Source: SZAS-18 sp038322235 (GTDB lineage Bacteria; Verrucomicrobiota; Verrucomicrobiia; Chthoniobacterales; SZAS-18). From it: a DNA stretch of 64,000 nt. The notes beneath the pieces were generated by a model. That model was not told the DNA's origin, ran no database searches, and was given only the letters and a program-made list of their open reading frames with translations. The stretch is taken from assembly GCA_038322235.1 (NCBI GenBank), contig JBBQFQ010000016.1, positions 23,353 to 87,352 on the forward strand, in the 5' to 3' direction. Shown here one piece after another: positions 8,394 through 16,642 of the stretch (its first letter is position 1; each line of letters starts with the position of its first letter). The translations under genes and the position numbers were made by a program.

Positions 8394-9461
8394 TCAGTAA
8401 ATGGAAAAGGAGAAATCGAGATCGAGTTTGCCGCCGGCCAGCATCGGCACCAGATCGGGCGGGATCGGCGGGATGCGCGCCTCCATGACGGACTGAAGGG
8501 AAAAATTTGCGACCCACTCGTTGCTCGAATTCGAGAGCATCCGGAGTTGCTCGATTTTGCCTTCGCGGGTCACGTAGAAGTGGACGCGCACGGTGCCGAC
8601 CACGACCATTTCCTCCTTGAGCCGGTGGAGGAAGTGCCAGCGAGCTCCGATGGCATCCCGGACCGAGGCCTGATAGCGCGCGAGCGGGGTGGCGACGGCG
8701 TTGATCGAGCTGTCGCCCCGATTCGAAAGCCCACCAGTCATCTTCGTCTTTTCCGTCGGCGGCACGTACCCGGGCAGCGCCTTGCGGTCCGGGCTCGGCA
8801 GCGACGGGTCGAGCGGACGCGAGGAAGGCTGCGGAGGCCGGAGCAGAAATTCCCGATCCGTCGGCTGCGTCAGGACCGGCGTCGGCTGCGGCGCGAGCAT
8901 CGCGAGCTCCTTCGGCCCGACCGTCGGCGGGGGCGTCGCGACGAGATTCGGCTGCGGTCGCGGGGGCGACGTCAGCGGCAGGGTCGTCGGCACGAGCGGC
9001 TGAGCCTCCGCGGGGGCAGAGGCGGCCTGAGGCTTCTCCCCTTCGTTATATTGCTGCGTCTTGAAGTGGAAGAAGGGCATCTCCCGGCCGTCCTGCGAAG
9101 GCATGGGTTCCTTGCCTTCCTCCCCCGGCAACTCGGAGGCCGCGATGGTGTCCTCATTCGATTGAAAGTCCGCCTTCGGCGGCGGCGCGTCCGCCTTCTG
9201 TTCCGGATTCGTTAGCAGCGTCTCCAGCTCCTTCTTCGGCTCGGGAGCGGACTCCGATTCCTCCGGCCGCTCGATCCGCACGGTCAGCGGCTTCTCCGGT
9301 TTCACGACGTATTTTTTCGGGTCAGGCAAGACCCTCACCATCAGGGAGACCGCGACCAGGAGGATGGCATGCACCAGCACCGCCGCCCCGACGGCCGCGA
9401 GCACGCGTTTGCGCGCCGGGGTCCAGACCGGCGGGGCGTTCTTCGCGGCGATTCGTGCCAT
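8394..9461 (-). CDS. TonB-like energy transducer
   Basis: A 355-residue protein with a short cytoplasmic N-terminus and one membrane segment (LAAVGAAVLVHAILLVAVSLMV, about residues 21-42). A long Pro/Glu/Lys-rich periplasmic spacer (about 50-250) and a C-terminal TonB-type domain (GTVRVHFYVTREGKIEQLRM, about 290-315) follow. It would carry energy from ExbB-ExbD to outer-membrane receptors. The gene order tonB-exbB-exbD on one strand with short gaps supports an operon. No TonB-dependent receptor is in this window. The spacer is longer than in E. coli TonB and the C-terminus ends in DLDFSFSIY, so a Tol-like or specialised role is possible. Confidence 0.8.
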   Translation of the reverse strand: MARIAAKNAPPVWTPARKRVLAAVGAAVLVHAILLVAVSLMVRVLPDPKKYVVKPEKPLTVRIERPEESESAPEPKKELETLLTNPEQKADAPPPKADFQSNEDTIAASELPGEEGKEPMPSQDGREMPFFHFKTQQYNEGEKPQAASAPAEAQPLVPTTLPLTSPPRPQPNLVATPPPTVGPKELAMLAPQPTPVLTQPTDREFLLRPPQPSSRPLDPSLPSPDRKALPGYVPPTEKTKMTGGLSNRGDSSINAVATPLARYQASVRDAIGARWHFLHRLKEEMVVVGTVRVHFYVTREGKIEQLRMLSNSSNEWVANFSLQSVMEARIPPIPPDLVPMLAGGKLDLDFSFSIY

Positions 9462-9480
9462 CGGGTCGGGCTGCGGTCTC

Positions 9481-10203
9481 CTAGGACTTCATGGGTGGAA
9501 GGATCAGTCCTTCCAGCATTTCGGGGACCAAGGCGAAGCTCGAGGTCCGTGCGCACAATGCGACATCCTCACCCAGCCCGATGTTCACTAATCGCCGACC
9601 GTTGACCGAGGAGCGGAGACACTTGTAGGGCTCCATCCCATAGCGTTCGTGGATCAGGCCCACCACGGTGCCCGGATCCGTGGGTTCGGCCTCCGGAAGC
9701 CGCGCCATGAGCCCGCCGGCCGCGAGCGCGTCCTCGAGGGAAAAATTCTGCCAGGAGCCGGCGCAGACGAGCAGGAGATGCTCCGGTGCCGCCGCGCGCA
9801 AAAAGGCGGCCAGCGCATCGAGATTCAAGAGCGCCCCGACCAGCACCCGCTGCGCCCCGGCCACCGCCCGCAGGGCGATCGTGCCGTTCGTGGTCGTATG
9901 GACAATCGCGCGTTGCGCCACGCGTTCGCGCGCATACTCGAGCGGCGAATTCCCGAAGTCGAATCCCTCGACCTTCAGACCGTTCCGCTCGCCCCCTACC
10001 ATGACCGTGGGATCGTCGACCCGCGCCGCAAATGCTTCGTCGAGCGTCGCGACGGGACGGATGCTGGCAGCACCATTCGCCAAGGCCGTGAGGATCACCG
10101 ACGTGGCCCGGAGGACGTCGAAGACCACCGCGGTCGCGCCCCTGAGATCGCGCTCCGGAAGGAGCGCGATCTCGGCCGGAGTCAGGACAACTTCGATTTT
10201 CAT
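9481..10203 (-). CDS. comB: 2-phosphosulfolactate phosphatase (ComB family)
   Basis: A 240-residue protein of the ComB family, which hydrolyses 2-phosphosulfolactate to sulfolactate. The family features seen are VVFDVLRATSVILTAL near 28-43, an ERNGLKVEGFDFGNSPLEY block near 96-114, TTTNGTIAL near 123-131 and the LVCAGSWQNFSLEDALAAGG segment near 165-185. In methanogens this reaction belongs to coenzyme M synthesis; in bacteria the family also occurs without that pathway. No comA, comC or sulfolactate catabolic gene is nearby, so the physiological substrate is open. It lies 19 bases upstream of the tonB-like gene on the same strand. Confidence 0.88.
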   Translation of the reverse strand: MKIEVVLTPAEIALLPERDLRGATAVVFDVLRATSVILTALANGAASIRPVATLDEAFAARVDDPTVMVGGERNGLKVEGFDFGNSPLEYARERVAQRAIVHTTTNGTIALRAVAGAQRVLVGALLNLDALAAFLRAAAPEHLLLVCAGSWQNFSLEDALAAGGLMARLPEAEPTDPGTVVGLIHERYGMEPYKCLRSSVNGRRLVNIGLGEDVALCARTSSFALVPEMLEGLILPPMKS

Positions 10204-10268
10204 GAGGGCGCAAGATAGGAGACCCCCGCGGACTGTCGAGGGGACGGGGGGATTTCAAATTTCCAAAT

Positions 10269-11129
10269 TCAGGTCTCAGCCACGGACGCTACCCGCATCC
10301 AGTGAAAGAGGTACTGCTGCGCATAACCCCCGTAGGATCCGAAGCGCCTCGCCGCGAAATCCCGCAGTTCGCCAGCGGCAGGCGGACGCCGGCGCCCGGG
10401 AAAGTAAAGGGTTCGCAGGGCGCGCTCGATCCAGACGTCAATGGGAAAGGCCGCCAGATGCCCGCCGCCGAAGAGCAGGACGCAGTTCGCCACCTTCGGT
10501 CCGACGCCCGGGAGGGCGCGCAAGGCGGCTTCCGCCGCCGCCCGATCCAGCCGCCCGAACGCTTCGAGCGAGAAGGCCCCGGAGGCGACGGCCCGCGCGG
10601 TCGCGAGGAGATTTGCCGCCCGGTAGCCGAGGGCACAATCCCGCAGGTCCCGCTCCTCGAGCGCGGCGATGCGGGCCGCCGACGGGTAGGCGAAGGCCGT
10701 CGCCGCGCCGAGCGTGCGGGTCGCGCCATAGCGCTCGCGAAGGGTCAGCGAGATCGCCCGGATGTGCGCGACCTGCTTCATCGACGAGGTGATGAAGGTC
10801 GCGAGACACTCCCAGAGGGGCTGGCGGATCAAACGCATTCCCCGGCAGGCATCCGCTGCGCGCGCGAGCGCAGCATCATTGGCCGGAAAGCTTTCGCGCA
10901 CCTGAGCCAGATCGTGGTCGAGCGCGAAATAGTGTGCCACGAGGGCCGCCTCGCGCCCCGGGCTGACGAGCAGAGCGCCGTCACGCGGCTCCACCCGGAC
11001 GAGGACGTCGTCGATGGCCCCCAGAAAACCGGCGCCATCCGGCATCCAGTGAAAGACCTGACCGCTTCCGAGGGTCAGCGCGAGGTCGAACTCCGGCGCC
11101 GGGACGAGCGCGCCCTCCAGATCGCTCAC
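10269..11129 (-). CDS. ogg: 8-oxoguanine DNA glycosylase/AP lyase (OGG1-type)
   Basis: A 286-residue base-excision-repair enzyme that removes 8-oxoguanine. The helix-hairpin-helix is LPGVGPKVANCV with the catalytic Lys212, and the catalytic Asp231 follows in FPIDVWIERAL. The N-terminal domain (FDLALTLGSGQVFHW) matches the OGG1 fold. The start is a GTG at 11129 that overlaps the rex stop codon as GTGA, so the gene is translationally coupled to rex. A longer in-frame reading up to 11777 only runs antisense-like through rex and is not real. The pairing of oxidative-damage repair with a redox sensor is functionally suggestive. Confidence 0.9.
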   Translation of the reverse strand: MSDLEGALVPAPEFDLALTLGSGQVFHWMPDGAGFLGAIDDVLVRVEPRDGALLVSPGREAALVAHYFALDHDLAQVRESFPANDAALARAADACRGMRLIRQPLWECLATFITSSMKQVAHIRAISLTLRERYGATRTLGAATAFAYPSAARIAALEERDLRDCALGYRAANLLATARAVASGAFSLEAFGRLDRAAAEAALRALPGVGPKVANCVLLFGGGHLAAFPIDVWIERALRTLYFPGRRRPPAAGELRDFAARRFGSYGGYAQQYLFHWMRVASVAET

Positions 11130-11749
11130 CGGATGAAGTAGCTCAGGTTCTCCAGCTCGATCGCCAGATCCACGCTGTTCACCACGACGTTCTCCGGCAC
11201 CTGGAGAACGCATTGGGCAAAGTTCAGGATCGCCTGGATCCCCACCGCGACGAGCGCGTTTGTCACCTCCTGGGCCACCGGCCCCGGCACCGCGAGGATC
11301 GCCATCTTGATCCCGTGCTCGCGGATGAAATCTGGGGCCGACGCGATGGAGTGCACTACATAGCGCTGATCGCCGATACGCTTGCGGCCCGCTTCCAGAT
11401 CGAAGGTGGCCACGATCTCGAAGCCCTCCTTCGCGAAGCCTCCGCCATAGCCGAGCAGGGCGGCGCCGAGGTTTCCCGCGCCGATCAACACCACCGGCTG
11501 GAGCCGGGCCGTGCCGAGCACCTCGGTCAGCTTCTGGCTCAGGGCATCCACGTCGTACCCGAGTCCGCGCGTGCCGAAGTGACCCAGATACGCGAGGTCT
11601 TTCCGGAGTTGAGTGGGCTTCACGCCGGCCGCCTTCGCGAGCGCGGCGGATGAGACGGTCGAGACCCGATTCGTGCGTAGCCGCTGCAGACCCCGATGAT
11701 ACACCGAGAGCCGGTAGACTGCCTTGCGCGGGATCGCGGGTTTGACCAT
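11126..11749 (-). CDS. rex: Redox-sensing transcriptional repressor Rex
   Basis: A 207-residue NADH/NAD+-sensing repressor. The N-terminal winged helix (SSAALAKAAGVKPTQLRKDL, about residues 33-52, then FGTRGLGYDV) is the Rex DNA-binding signature. The C-terminal Rossmann domain has GAGNLGAALLGY (glycines 90-95) and the FDLEAGRKRIGD block. High NADH would release it from operators in front of fermentation or respiration genes. It is first in a two-gene unit with ogg and divergent from the EF-hand lipoprotein. Confidence 0.95.
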   Translation of the reverse strand: MVKPAIPRKAVYRLSVYHRGLQRLRTNRVSTVSSAALAKAAGVKPTQLRKDLAYLGHFGTRGLGYDVDALSQKLTEVLGTARLQPVVLIGAGNLGAALLGYGGGFAKEGFEIVATFDLEAGRKRIGDQRYVVHSIASAPDFIREHGIKMAILAVPGPVAQEVTNALVAVGIQAILNFAQCVLQVPENVVVNSVDLAIELENLSYFIR

Positions 11750-11877
11750 GACTTTGTGAAAGATACGGGGGGATCACGCATTGCCAAGTGGAGGGACCTG
11801 CCCAAAGCCCACCTGGCCCCGTTCTTGCGCACCGCTCGCGCCTGCTCCAGTATCCGCCACTCCCAACCCCTCCTTAC
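11750..11877. promoter_or_regulatory. Divergent intergenic region between rex and EF-hand lipoprotein, with a Rex-like half-site
   Basis: TTGTGAA at 11754-11760, immediately upstream of the rex ATG, matches one arm of the Rex consensus TTGTGAAnnnnTTCACAA. The opposite arm is not conserved, so autoregulation is possible but not shown. No convincing -10/-35 pair could be assigned to either gene. Confidence 0.25.
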
Positions 11878-12315
11878 ATGCTTCGTCCTCTCGCCCTCAT
11901 CCTTTGCGCGCTGTCCCTCGCCGCCTGCTCGACCTCCGGCACCACAACTCCGACGGGGGATTCCACCGCCGCGAAGTTCAAGGCCGCGGATCTGAATGGC
12001 GACGGCCGCCTCGACCGGGCAGAATTCACGAGCGCCTACGCTGAGGCCCGGTTTCGCTTCTTCGACGTGAATGGCGACGGCTTCATCGACCAGAAGGAAT
12101 GGGAGCGCGTCTCCGGAGATGATCGCGCCGCGGCGTTCGAGAAGATCAATCGGAGCAAGAGCGGAAAGATCTCGCTCGCCGAGTGGAAGGCGTCACCGGA
12201 AGCGCAGAAGCGGCGCAATGCCGTCTTCACCGCGATGGACAAGAACAAGAACGGCAAGCTATCGCTGGAAGAAGTCCGCGCCGCGCTCGAAGCCCGCGAG
12301 AAGATTAAGCCGTAA
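11878..12315 (+). CDS. EF-hand calcium-binding lipoprotein
   Basis: A 145-residue predicted lipoprotein (MLRPLALILCALSLAAC; lipobox Cys17). It contains four EF-hand-like loops: DLNGDGRLDRAE (38-49), DVNGDGFIDQKE (63-74), NRSKSGKISLAE (91-102) and DKNKNGKLSLEE (121-132). Loops 1 and 2 are canonical; loops 3 and 4 have basic residues in place of acidic ligands and may bind weakly. It probably binds Ca2+ at the envelope; the role is unknown. The ATG at 11878 sets the signal peptide; the frame is open further upstream without features. Confidence 0.88.
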   Translation: MLRPLALILCALSLAACSTSGTTTPTGDSTAAKFKAADLNGDGRLDRAEFTSAYAEARFRFFDVNGDGFIDQKEWERVSGDDRAAAFEKINRSKSGKISLAEWKASPEAQKRRNAVFTAMDKNKNGKLSLEEVRAALEAREKIKP

Positions 12316-12365
12316 GCGCTCCCGCAACATCGCCCGACTCCCGGCGATGATCCATTTTTGCGTCT

Positions 12366-12393
12366 CGGGCGCAGATCGCGAGGTCTGCGCCCG
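12366..12393 (+). terminator. Perfect 10-bp stem-loop between the EF-hand and MscK genes
   Basis: The arms cgggcgcaga (12366-12375) and tctgcgcccg (12384-12393) are perfectly complementary around an 8-base loop. It lies 50 bases after the EF-hand gene and 15 bases before the channel ATG. The sequence after it, ctccattt, is a poor T-run, so it may be a terminator or a structured 5' leader of the channel gene. Confidence 0.45.
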
Positions 12394-12408
12394 CTCCATT
12401 TCTGCCCA

Positions 12409-14691
12409 ATGATTCGGACGAGTCTTTGTCTCCTGCTTCTCGCGCTCGCCCTTCCGGTCCGAGCTGAGAGCCCCGCAGACATCGCCGCGACCCCCACGGT
12501 CGCTCCCGCCCCAGTCACGGACGGACCGACCGTTGCGAGCGTGCAGGTCCGACTCGAGGCCGCGCGAAAGGAACTGACCGATCTACAGTACGCACCGCTC
12601 CCGGACGGCGCGACCCCCGAGGATGGGATCACGCGGCGCGCGGTGCTCCAGGACCACGTCCGCATCCTCCAGCGCTACGTCGACGTCCTTCGGGAAATGG
12701 AAAACGTGCGCGAGCGCGCCACCGACTTCGCGGCGCGCCCCACGACGTGGCCTGGCGCGAAGCTGGGTCCGCCTTTCCCGGTCCGCCTCGTGGACGAATT
12801 GCGCGAGGCGGTCCGGGCGCTCGAGCAAAAGATCGAGTCCGCCGTCGCCACCCTTCAACTCGCCGCCCGCAATCAGGAGGAAGCGCAGCAAGCCCTTCAA
12901 ATAACTGAAGCCCGCCTGCGACAGGCCAGCGAACGCGCCGAGAAGGTCGGCACCGCCATGCCACCCCGCGAGATCTGGTTCCGCGAGCTCAATCGGATCC
13001 GTTCCCGGGTCGGAACTTCGTCGCTCGGACTTCTCGAGGCCGAGCGCGCCCTGGCCGAGCAGGAGCTCGCGGAACATCGGGCCCGCCACAAGATCCTCCG
13101 GCAGGAACTTTCGAACGCCGCCAAACAGATCCGCTTCGACCGCTCGGATCTCACGCGCGCCCAGACCCAGATCTCCCAGGATCGCGACGAACTCGGAGCC
13201 GAACTCGACGAATCGCTCAGCGAGCACGAGACGGCTCACGCCGCCCTCGCGGCCGCGCGGAAGGCGCTCACCGCCGGCGTGAACGCCCAGGCAGCCGACC
13301 AAAGCATCAGCCTTCTCCAGGAAACGGTCGAGACGCGCCTCGCCGAGTTGGAGACCCTGCGCCAGAAAATCAGCGTCGCGCGCACGCTGCTGGATGTCCT
13401 GAACGCGCAGGAAAACCTCTGGGACTACCGCTTTGCCCTCGCCCAAAAAACCAGCACGACGACGCTCTCCCGGGCCGCGTCCACCCTCGCTGGTTTTATC
13501 GACCGCGCCCGCGGCCAGCGCGAACTTGCCTCGCGCCAGGCCGACGTGACCAGCCGGGTCCTGGCTGATCTCGAGGAACGCCTCCGCGCCAAGACCGATC
13601 CCGATAAAATAATCCCCCTCGTTCGCGCCCGACTCGAGGCCGTGCGGGAACGCGATGCCGCGCTGCAGCGAGCGCAGCGAACCCTCGACGGGTTCATCTG
13701 GCTCGCCACGCGGGTGAAGGACGGCGTCGACGAGCAAAACATCGACACGCCGCTCACCGATCGGGTGAAGGTCCGCGTCACAGCCCTCCCCACGCTGTTC
13801 CGGCGGGTGCTTAACCATGAGCTGTTCGCGGCCGAGGACGTCATCGAAGTGGACGGCCAGAAGATCACGGGCCGGCGCAGCATCACGGTCGAAAAGGTCG
13901 CCATTGCCGTCCTCATTCTGCTCTTCGGCTACCTGCTCTGCCGCATCCTCGCCCGCTACGCGCAGCGCGGGCTCGTGAATCGCTTCCACGTCGATCCCGC
14001 CCTCGCGAATCTGATCCGACGCTGGGTCCTCGTCATCCTCGTCTTTGGGCTCGCAATCGTCGCGCTCACGATCGTGAGGATTCCCCTCACCGCGTTTGCC
14101 TTCCTCGGCGGAGCGCTCGCGATCGGGGTGGGATTCGGCACGCAGAATCTGCTGAAGAACTTCATCAGCGGAGTGATCCTTCTGCTCGAGCGCCCGCTCA
14201 AGGTCGGAGACGTCCTCGATGTCGGGACCACCCGCGGACGCGTCAGCAGCATCGGGATCCGGTCGTCCGTCATCATCAGTTCGGATGGGATCGAGACGCA
14301 CGTCCCCAACAGCACTCTGCTCGAAAACAACGTCACCAACTGGACCTACACCAGCACGCGGGTGCGCTTCAACATTCGCGTCACGGTCGCCTACGGTAGC
14401 GCTCCGCGCGAAGTTACCCGCCTGCTCACGGATGCGGCGGAATCCCACGGCGTGGTCTTGAAGACGCCCGCTCCGCAGGTCCTGCTGGAGGACTTTCACG
14501 AGCGGGGTCTCCTCTTTCAGCTGAATTTCTGGCTCGAGGTCACGCCCCAGAGCGATAGCAGTCAGGTCATGAGCGACCTCCGCCACATGATCGAGCAGCG
14601 CTTCCGCGAGGCCGGCGTGCTCATGCCGTTCCCCCGGCGCGATCTGCATCTTTCCGCGGACGCGCCGCTGCCCGTCCGCCTGGAGCCGTAG
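12409..14691 (+). CDS. Mechanosensitive ion channel, MscK/KefA-like
   Basis: A 760-residue channel protein that should relieve osmotic down-shock. A signal peptide (MIRTSLCLLLLALALPVRA) is followed by about 450 periplasmic residues rich in Glu/Arg/Ala heptads, probably coiled coil. Then come membrane helices: VEKVAIAVLILLFGYLLCRI near 500, LVILVFGLAIVALTIV near 545 and FAFLGGALAIGVGFGTQNLL near 565-584, the pore-lining MscS helix. The MscS beta domain follows (ERPLKVGDVLDVGTTRGRVSSIGIR). The large exported N-terminus distinguishes it from small MscS. It is followed after 15 bases by the FkbM methyltransferase gene on the same strand. Confidence 0.93.
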   Translation: MIRTSLCLLLLALALPVRAESPADIAATPTVAPAPVTDGPTVASVQVRLEAARKELTDLQYAPLPDGATPEDGITRRAVLQDHVRILQRYVDVLREMENVRERATDFAARPTTWPGAKLGPPFPVRLVDELREAVRALEQKIESAVATLQLAARNQEEAQQALQITEARLRQASERAEKVGTAMPPREIWFRELNRIRSRVGTSSLGLLEAERALAEQELAEHRARHKILRQELSNAAKQIRFDRSDLTRAQTQISQDRDELGAELDESLSEHETAHAALAAARKALTAGVNAQAADQSISLLQETVETRLAELETLRQKISVARTLLDVLNAQENLWDYRFALAQKTSTTTLSRAASTLAGFIDRARGQRELASRQADVTSRVLADLEERLRAKTDPDKIIPLVRARLEAVRERDAALQRAQRTLDGFIWLATRVKDGVDEQNIDTPLTDRVKVRVTALPTLFRRVLNHELFAAEDVIEVDGQKITGRRSITVEKVAIAVLILLFGYLLCRILARYAQRGLVNRFHVDPALANLIRRWVLVILVFGLAIVALTIVRIPLTAFAFLGGALAIGVGFGTQNLLKNFISGVILLLERPLKVGDVLDVGTTRGRVSSIGIRSSVIISSDGIETHVPNSTLLENNVTNWTYTSTRVRFNIRVTVAYGSAPREVTRLLTDAAESHGVVLKTPAPQVLLEDFHERGLLFQLNFWLEVTPQSDSSQVMSDLRHMIEQRFREAGVLMPFPRRDLHLSADAPLPVRLEP

Positions 14692-14706
14692 CCCGCACCC
14701 GACCCC

Positions 14707-15384
14707 GTGCGCCTGCTCTCCGCGATCAAGTCCGCGCTCGTCCCGGCCGGCGTCCGCGATCGCCGGCCGCCGTTCGGATTGTATCGAGGTCTGAAATTGG
14801 CGCTCGATCTCCGCCGGGACTTGCAGCTCCACCTCGGCCTGTGGGAACGCGAGACCCATGCCGCGATTCGCGCCAGCGCGGCCGGTTGTGCCTGGGCAGA
14901 GGATGCCGGGGCCGGTCGCGGGGAGCTCTGCGTTTATCTGCTCACCCATTCCCCGGCGCAGATCGTGCACGCCTTTGAGCCCGATCCCGCCGAGCTCGAA
15001 TTCCTGCGCACGAATGTCTCCCTCAACGGACTCGCGGCCGATTCTCGACTGGAGGTGCACGCCGAAACGCTGGGGAACGCCGCCGGCCGGGCGCTTGATT
15101 CCCTCGGGCTTCCCGTGGGCAAACGGGGGTTCGTCAAGATCGACGTCGAGGGCGCCGAGCTCGCCGTCCTGCGCAGTGGGGAGCGACTCCTCCGGGCCGC
15201 GCCGGTCGATCTCGTCATCGAGACCCATTCCGCCGCACTCGAAGCGGACTGCATCAGCTTCCTGCGCGACTGCGGCTATCTCTCCCGCGTGATCGATCGC
15301 GCCTGGTGGCGCCTTCTCCTGCCCGAGCAGCGTCTCCTCCCGCACAATCGCTGGCTCCACGCGTGGAAGCTCACCGGGCGTTGA
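14707..15384 (+). CDS. FkbM-family SAM-dependent methyltransferase
   Basis: A 225-residue protein starting at GTG 14707. The SAM-binding region is DAGAGRGELCVYL, motif II is HAFEPDP near residue 93, followed by LRTNVSLNG, and the FkbM signature VKIDVEGAELAVL lies near 142-154. Such enzymes O-methylate sugars, polyketides or lipids; the substrate here is unknown. It may be co-transcribed with the channel gene upstream (15-base gap). Its 3' end faces the SanA-like gene. Confidence 0.85.
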   Translation: MRLLSAIKSALVPAGVRDRRPPFGLYRGLKLALDLRRDLQLHLGLWERETHAAIRASAAGCAWAEDAGAGRGELCVYLLTHSPAQIVHAFEPDPAELEFLRTNVSLNGLAADSRLEVHAETLGNAAGRALDSLGLPVGKRGFVKIDVEGAELAVLRSGERLLRAAPVDLVIETHSAALEADCISFLRDCGYLSRVIDRAWWRLLLPEQRLLPHNRWLHAWKLTGR

Positions 15385-15414
15385 GAATTGCCCGATTCGT
15401 CGAGCCTCGCTCCC

Positions 15415-16104
15415 TCATTTCTCACCCGGCGCCGCGTTCCCTTCTTCGCCGGATCCTCGCCTCGCGCCGGGTCCGATCTGGGCTCTCTCCCCGCTGAAGC
15501 GGGGCTGGCGGTTGAGGTTCGTCACGTCCAGCACCGCCTGAATCCGCGCGAACCGCTCCCGAATCATCGAGCGCACCCGATGCCAGAACGAGACGTCCTC
15601 CGCATCGAATCCGATCACATCGAGGTCGCGATGCCGGGCGATGTAGATGGCGCGCTCATTGTGGAAGCGCTGCGAAATCACGGTGAACTCCCGGAGCCCA
15701 AAGACCTCGCCCGCGCGGACCACCGAATCGAGGGTTCGCACGCCGGCGTAGTCGGGCACGAGGCGGTCTTCGGGAACGCCGCGTTCGATCAGATCCTTCC
15801 GCATCATCGCGGGTTCGTTGTACTCCTTCGTCGAATTGTCGCCGCTCAGGAGCAGGTATTCGACCTTGCCGGCGTGGAAGAGCTTCGCGGCCCCGTCCAT
15901 CCGATTGCGATAGTGCTGATTTGGCCCGCCGCCGGGGATGTATTTCGAGGTGCCGAGGACGACGCCAACCCTTCGCGCCGGGATGTCCGTCACCGAGTCG
16001 AAGCAGCGGCCCTCCGCCGCGTGCCCGACGATCCACGAGGGAACGGTCACGGCCACCAAAAAGAGGAAGGCGAGGACGAGGGCGAAGCGTGAAATCCGCT
16101 TCAT
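15415..16104 (-). CDS. SanA/YdcF-like DUF218 envelope protein
   Basis: A 229-residue protein with an N-terminal signal or anchor (MKRISRFALVLAFLFLVAVTVPS). A DUF218 domain follows: VGVVLGTSKYIPGGGPNQHYRNRMDGAAKLF near 45-75, YLLLSGDNS near 83-91, TLDSVVRAGEVFG near 125 and ISQRFHNERAIYIARH near 143. The pattern is closest to SanA, whose loss alters envelope permeability and vancomycin resistance at high temperature. The C-terminal 25 residues are Gly/Arg/Glu-rich and not part of the domain. The ATG at 16104 gives a proper signal sequence; a longer open frame reaches 16347. Confidence 0.85.
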   Translation of the reverse strand: MKRISRFALVLAFLFLVAVTVPSWIVGHAAEGRCFDSVTDIPARRVGVVLGTSKYIPGGGPNQHYRNRMDGAAKLFHAGKVEYLLLSGDNSTKEYNEPAMMRKDLIERGVPEDRLVPDYAGVRTLDSVVRAGEVFGLREFTVISQRFHNERAIYIARHRDLDVIGFDAEDVSFWHRVRSMIRERFARIQAVLDVTNLNRQPRFSGERAQIGPGARRGSGEEGNAAPGEK

Positions 16105-16642
16105 GCGCCGCTCGCTTCTTTCCCTCGGGACGTCCGAAGCTTTGCCCCGCGTGCCCCGACGCCCTGCTCCTCGCTGACGATTTTCGACCACACCGTCGAA
16201 GTTCGCATCAAGCGGGCGCCGGAGCAAACGGCGCACCGGCCGGGCCGAGACGCGGAGCGAGCGAAGCCTACTGGGAGGCTGAGGGAGCGCGGCCAGACGC
16301 GTTCGGTCAACGACGAGGTGCGTCATCGCAACAATCAACTCAAGCACGGTTCCTGGCTGTTGAGCCTAAGCCCAAAAACTTCCCCGCCGACCGACGCTTC
16401 CGATGCCATTCCTGCTGGCGCCTGAACCCCGCGAACCCACCCAAAACGCTCCCCGACAAAATTGTGAATAACTCGAAAAGAGCCGTACTTGCGGCAGAGA
16501 GAACTTCTGATCCGGCGCCCATCCGGGCTTGAGCAGGTCGAAGGACCGAATCGTTCAGCTTGGATTTTACCCTCTGTCGGCCCCGTGTCGGCCTCGCCGC
16601 TTCAGTCTCGACACCCTCTCGTCTGAGAGTCTAGTCTTCTGG
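16105..16642. other. 538-base region without a recognisable gene
   Basis: It separates the SanA-like gene from the exported protein at 16643. Open frames are present in several phases but none has a protein-like composition or a recognisable motif. The stretch from about 16360 to 16510 is noticeably richer in A/T than the surroundings, and the promoter of the downstream gene is probably here, although I could not fix a -10/-35 pair. I looked for tRNA, tmRNA and RNase P signatures and did not find them. Confidence 0.5.

Noticed and set aside
12583..15360. 925-codon open frame on the minus strand
   Set aside because: It covers both the MscK and FkbM genes in antisense and has no domain-like sequence.
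16178..16500. Structured RNA gene (tmRNA, RNase P or 6S) in the long gap
   Set aside because: I looked for their conserved cores and found none; pairing in this GC-rich region is no more than expected.
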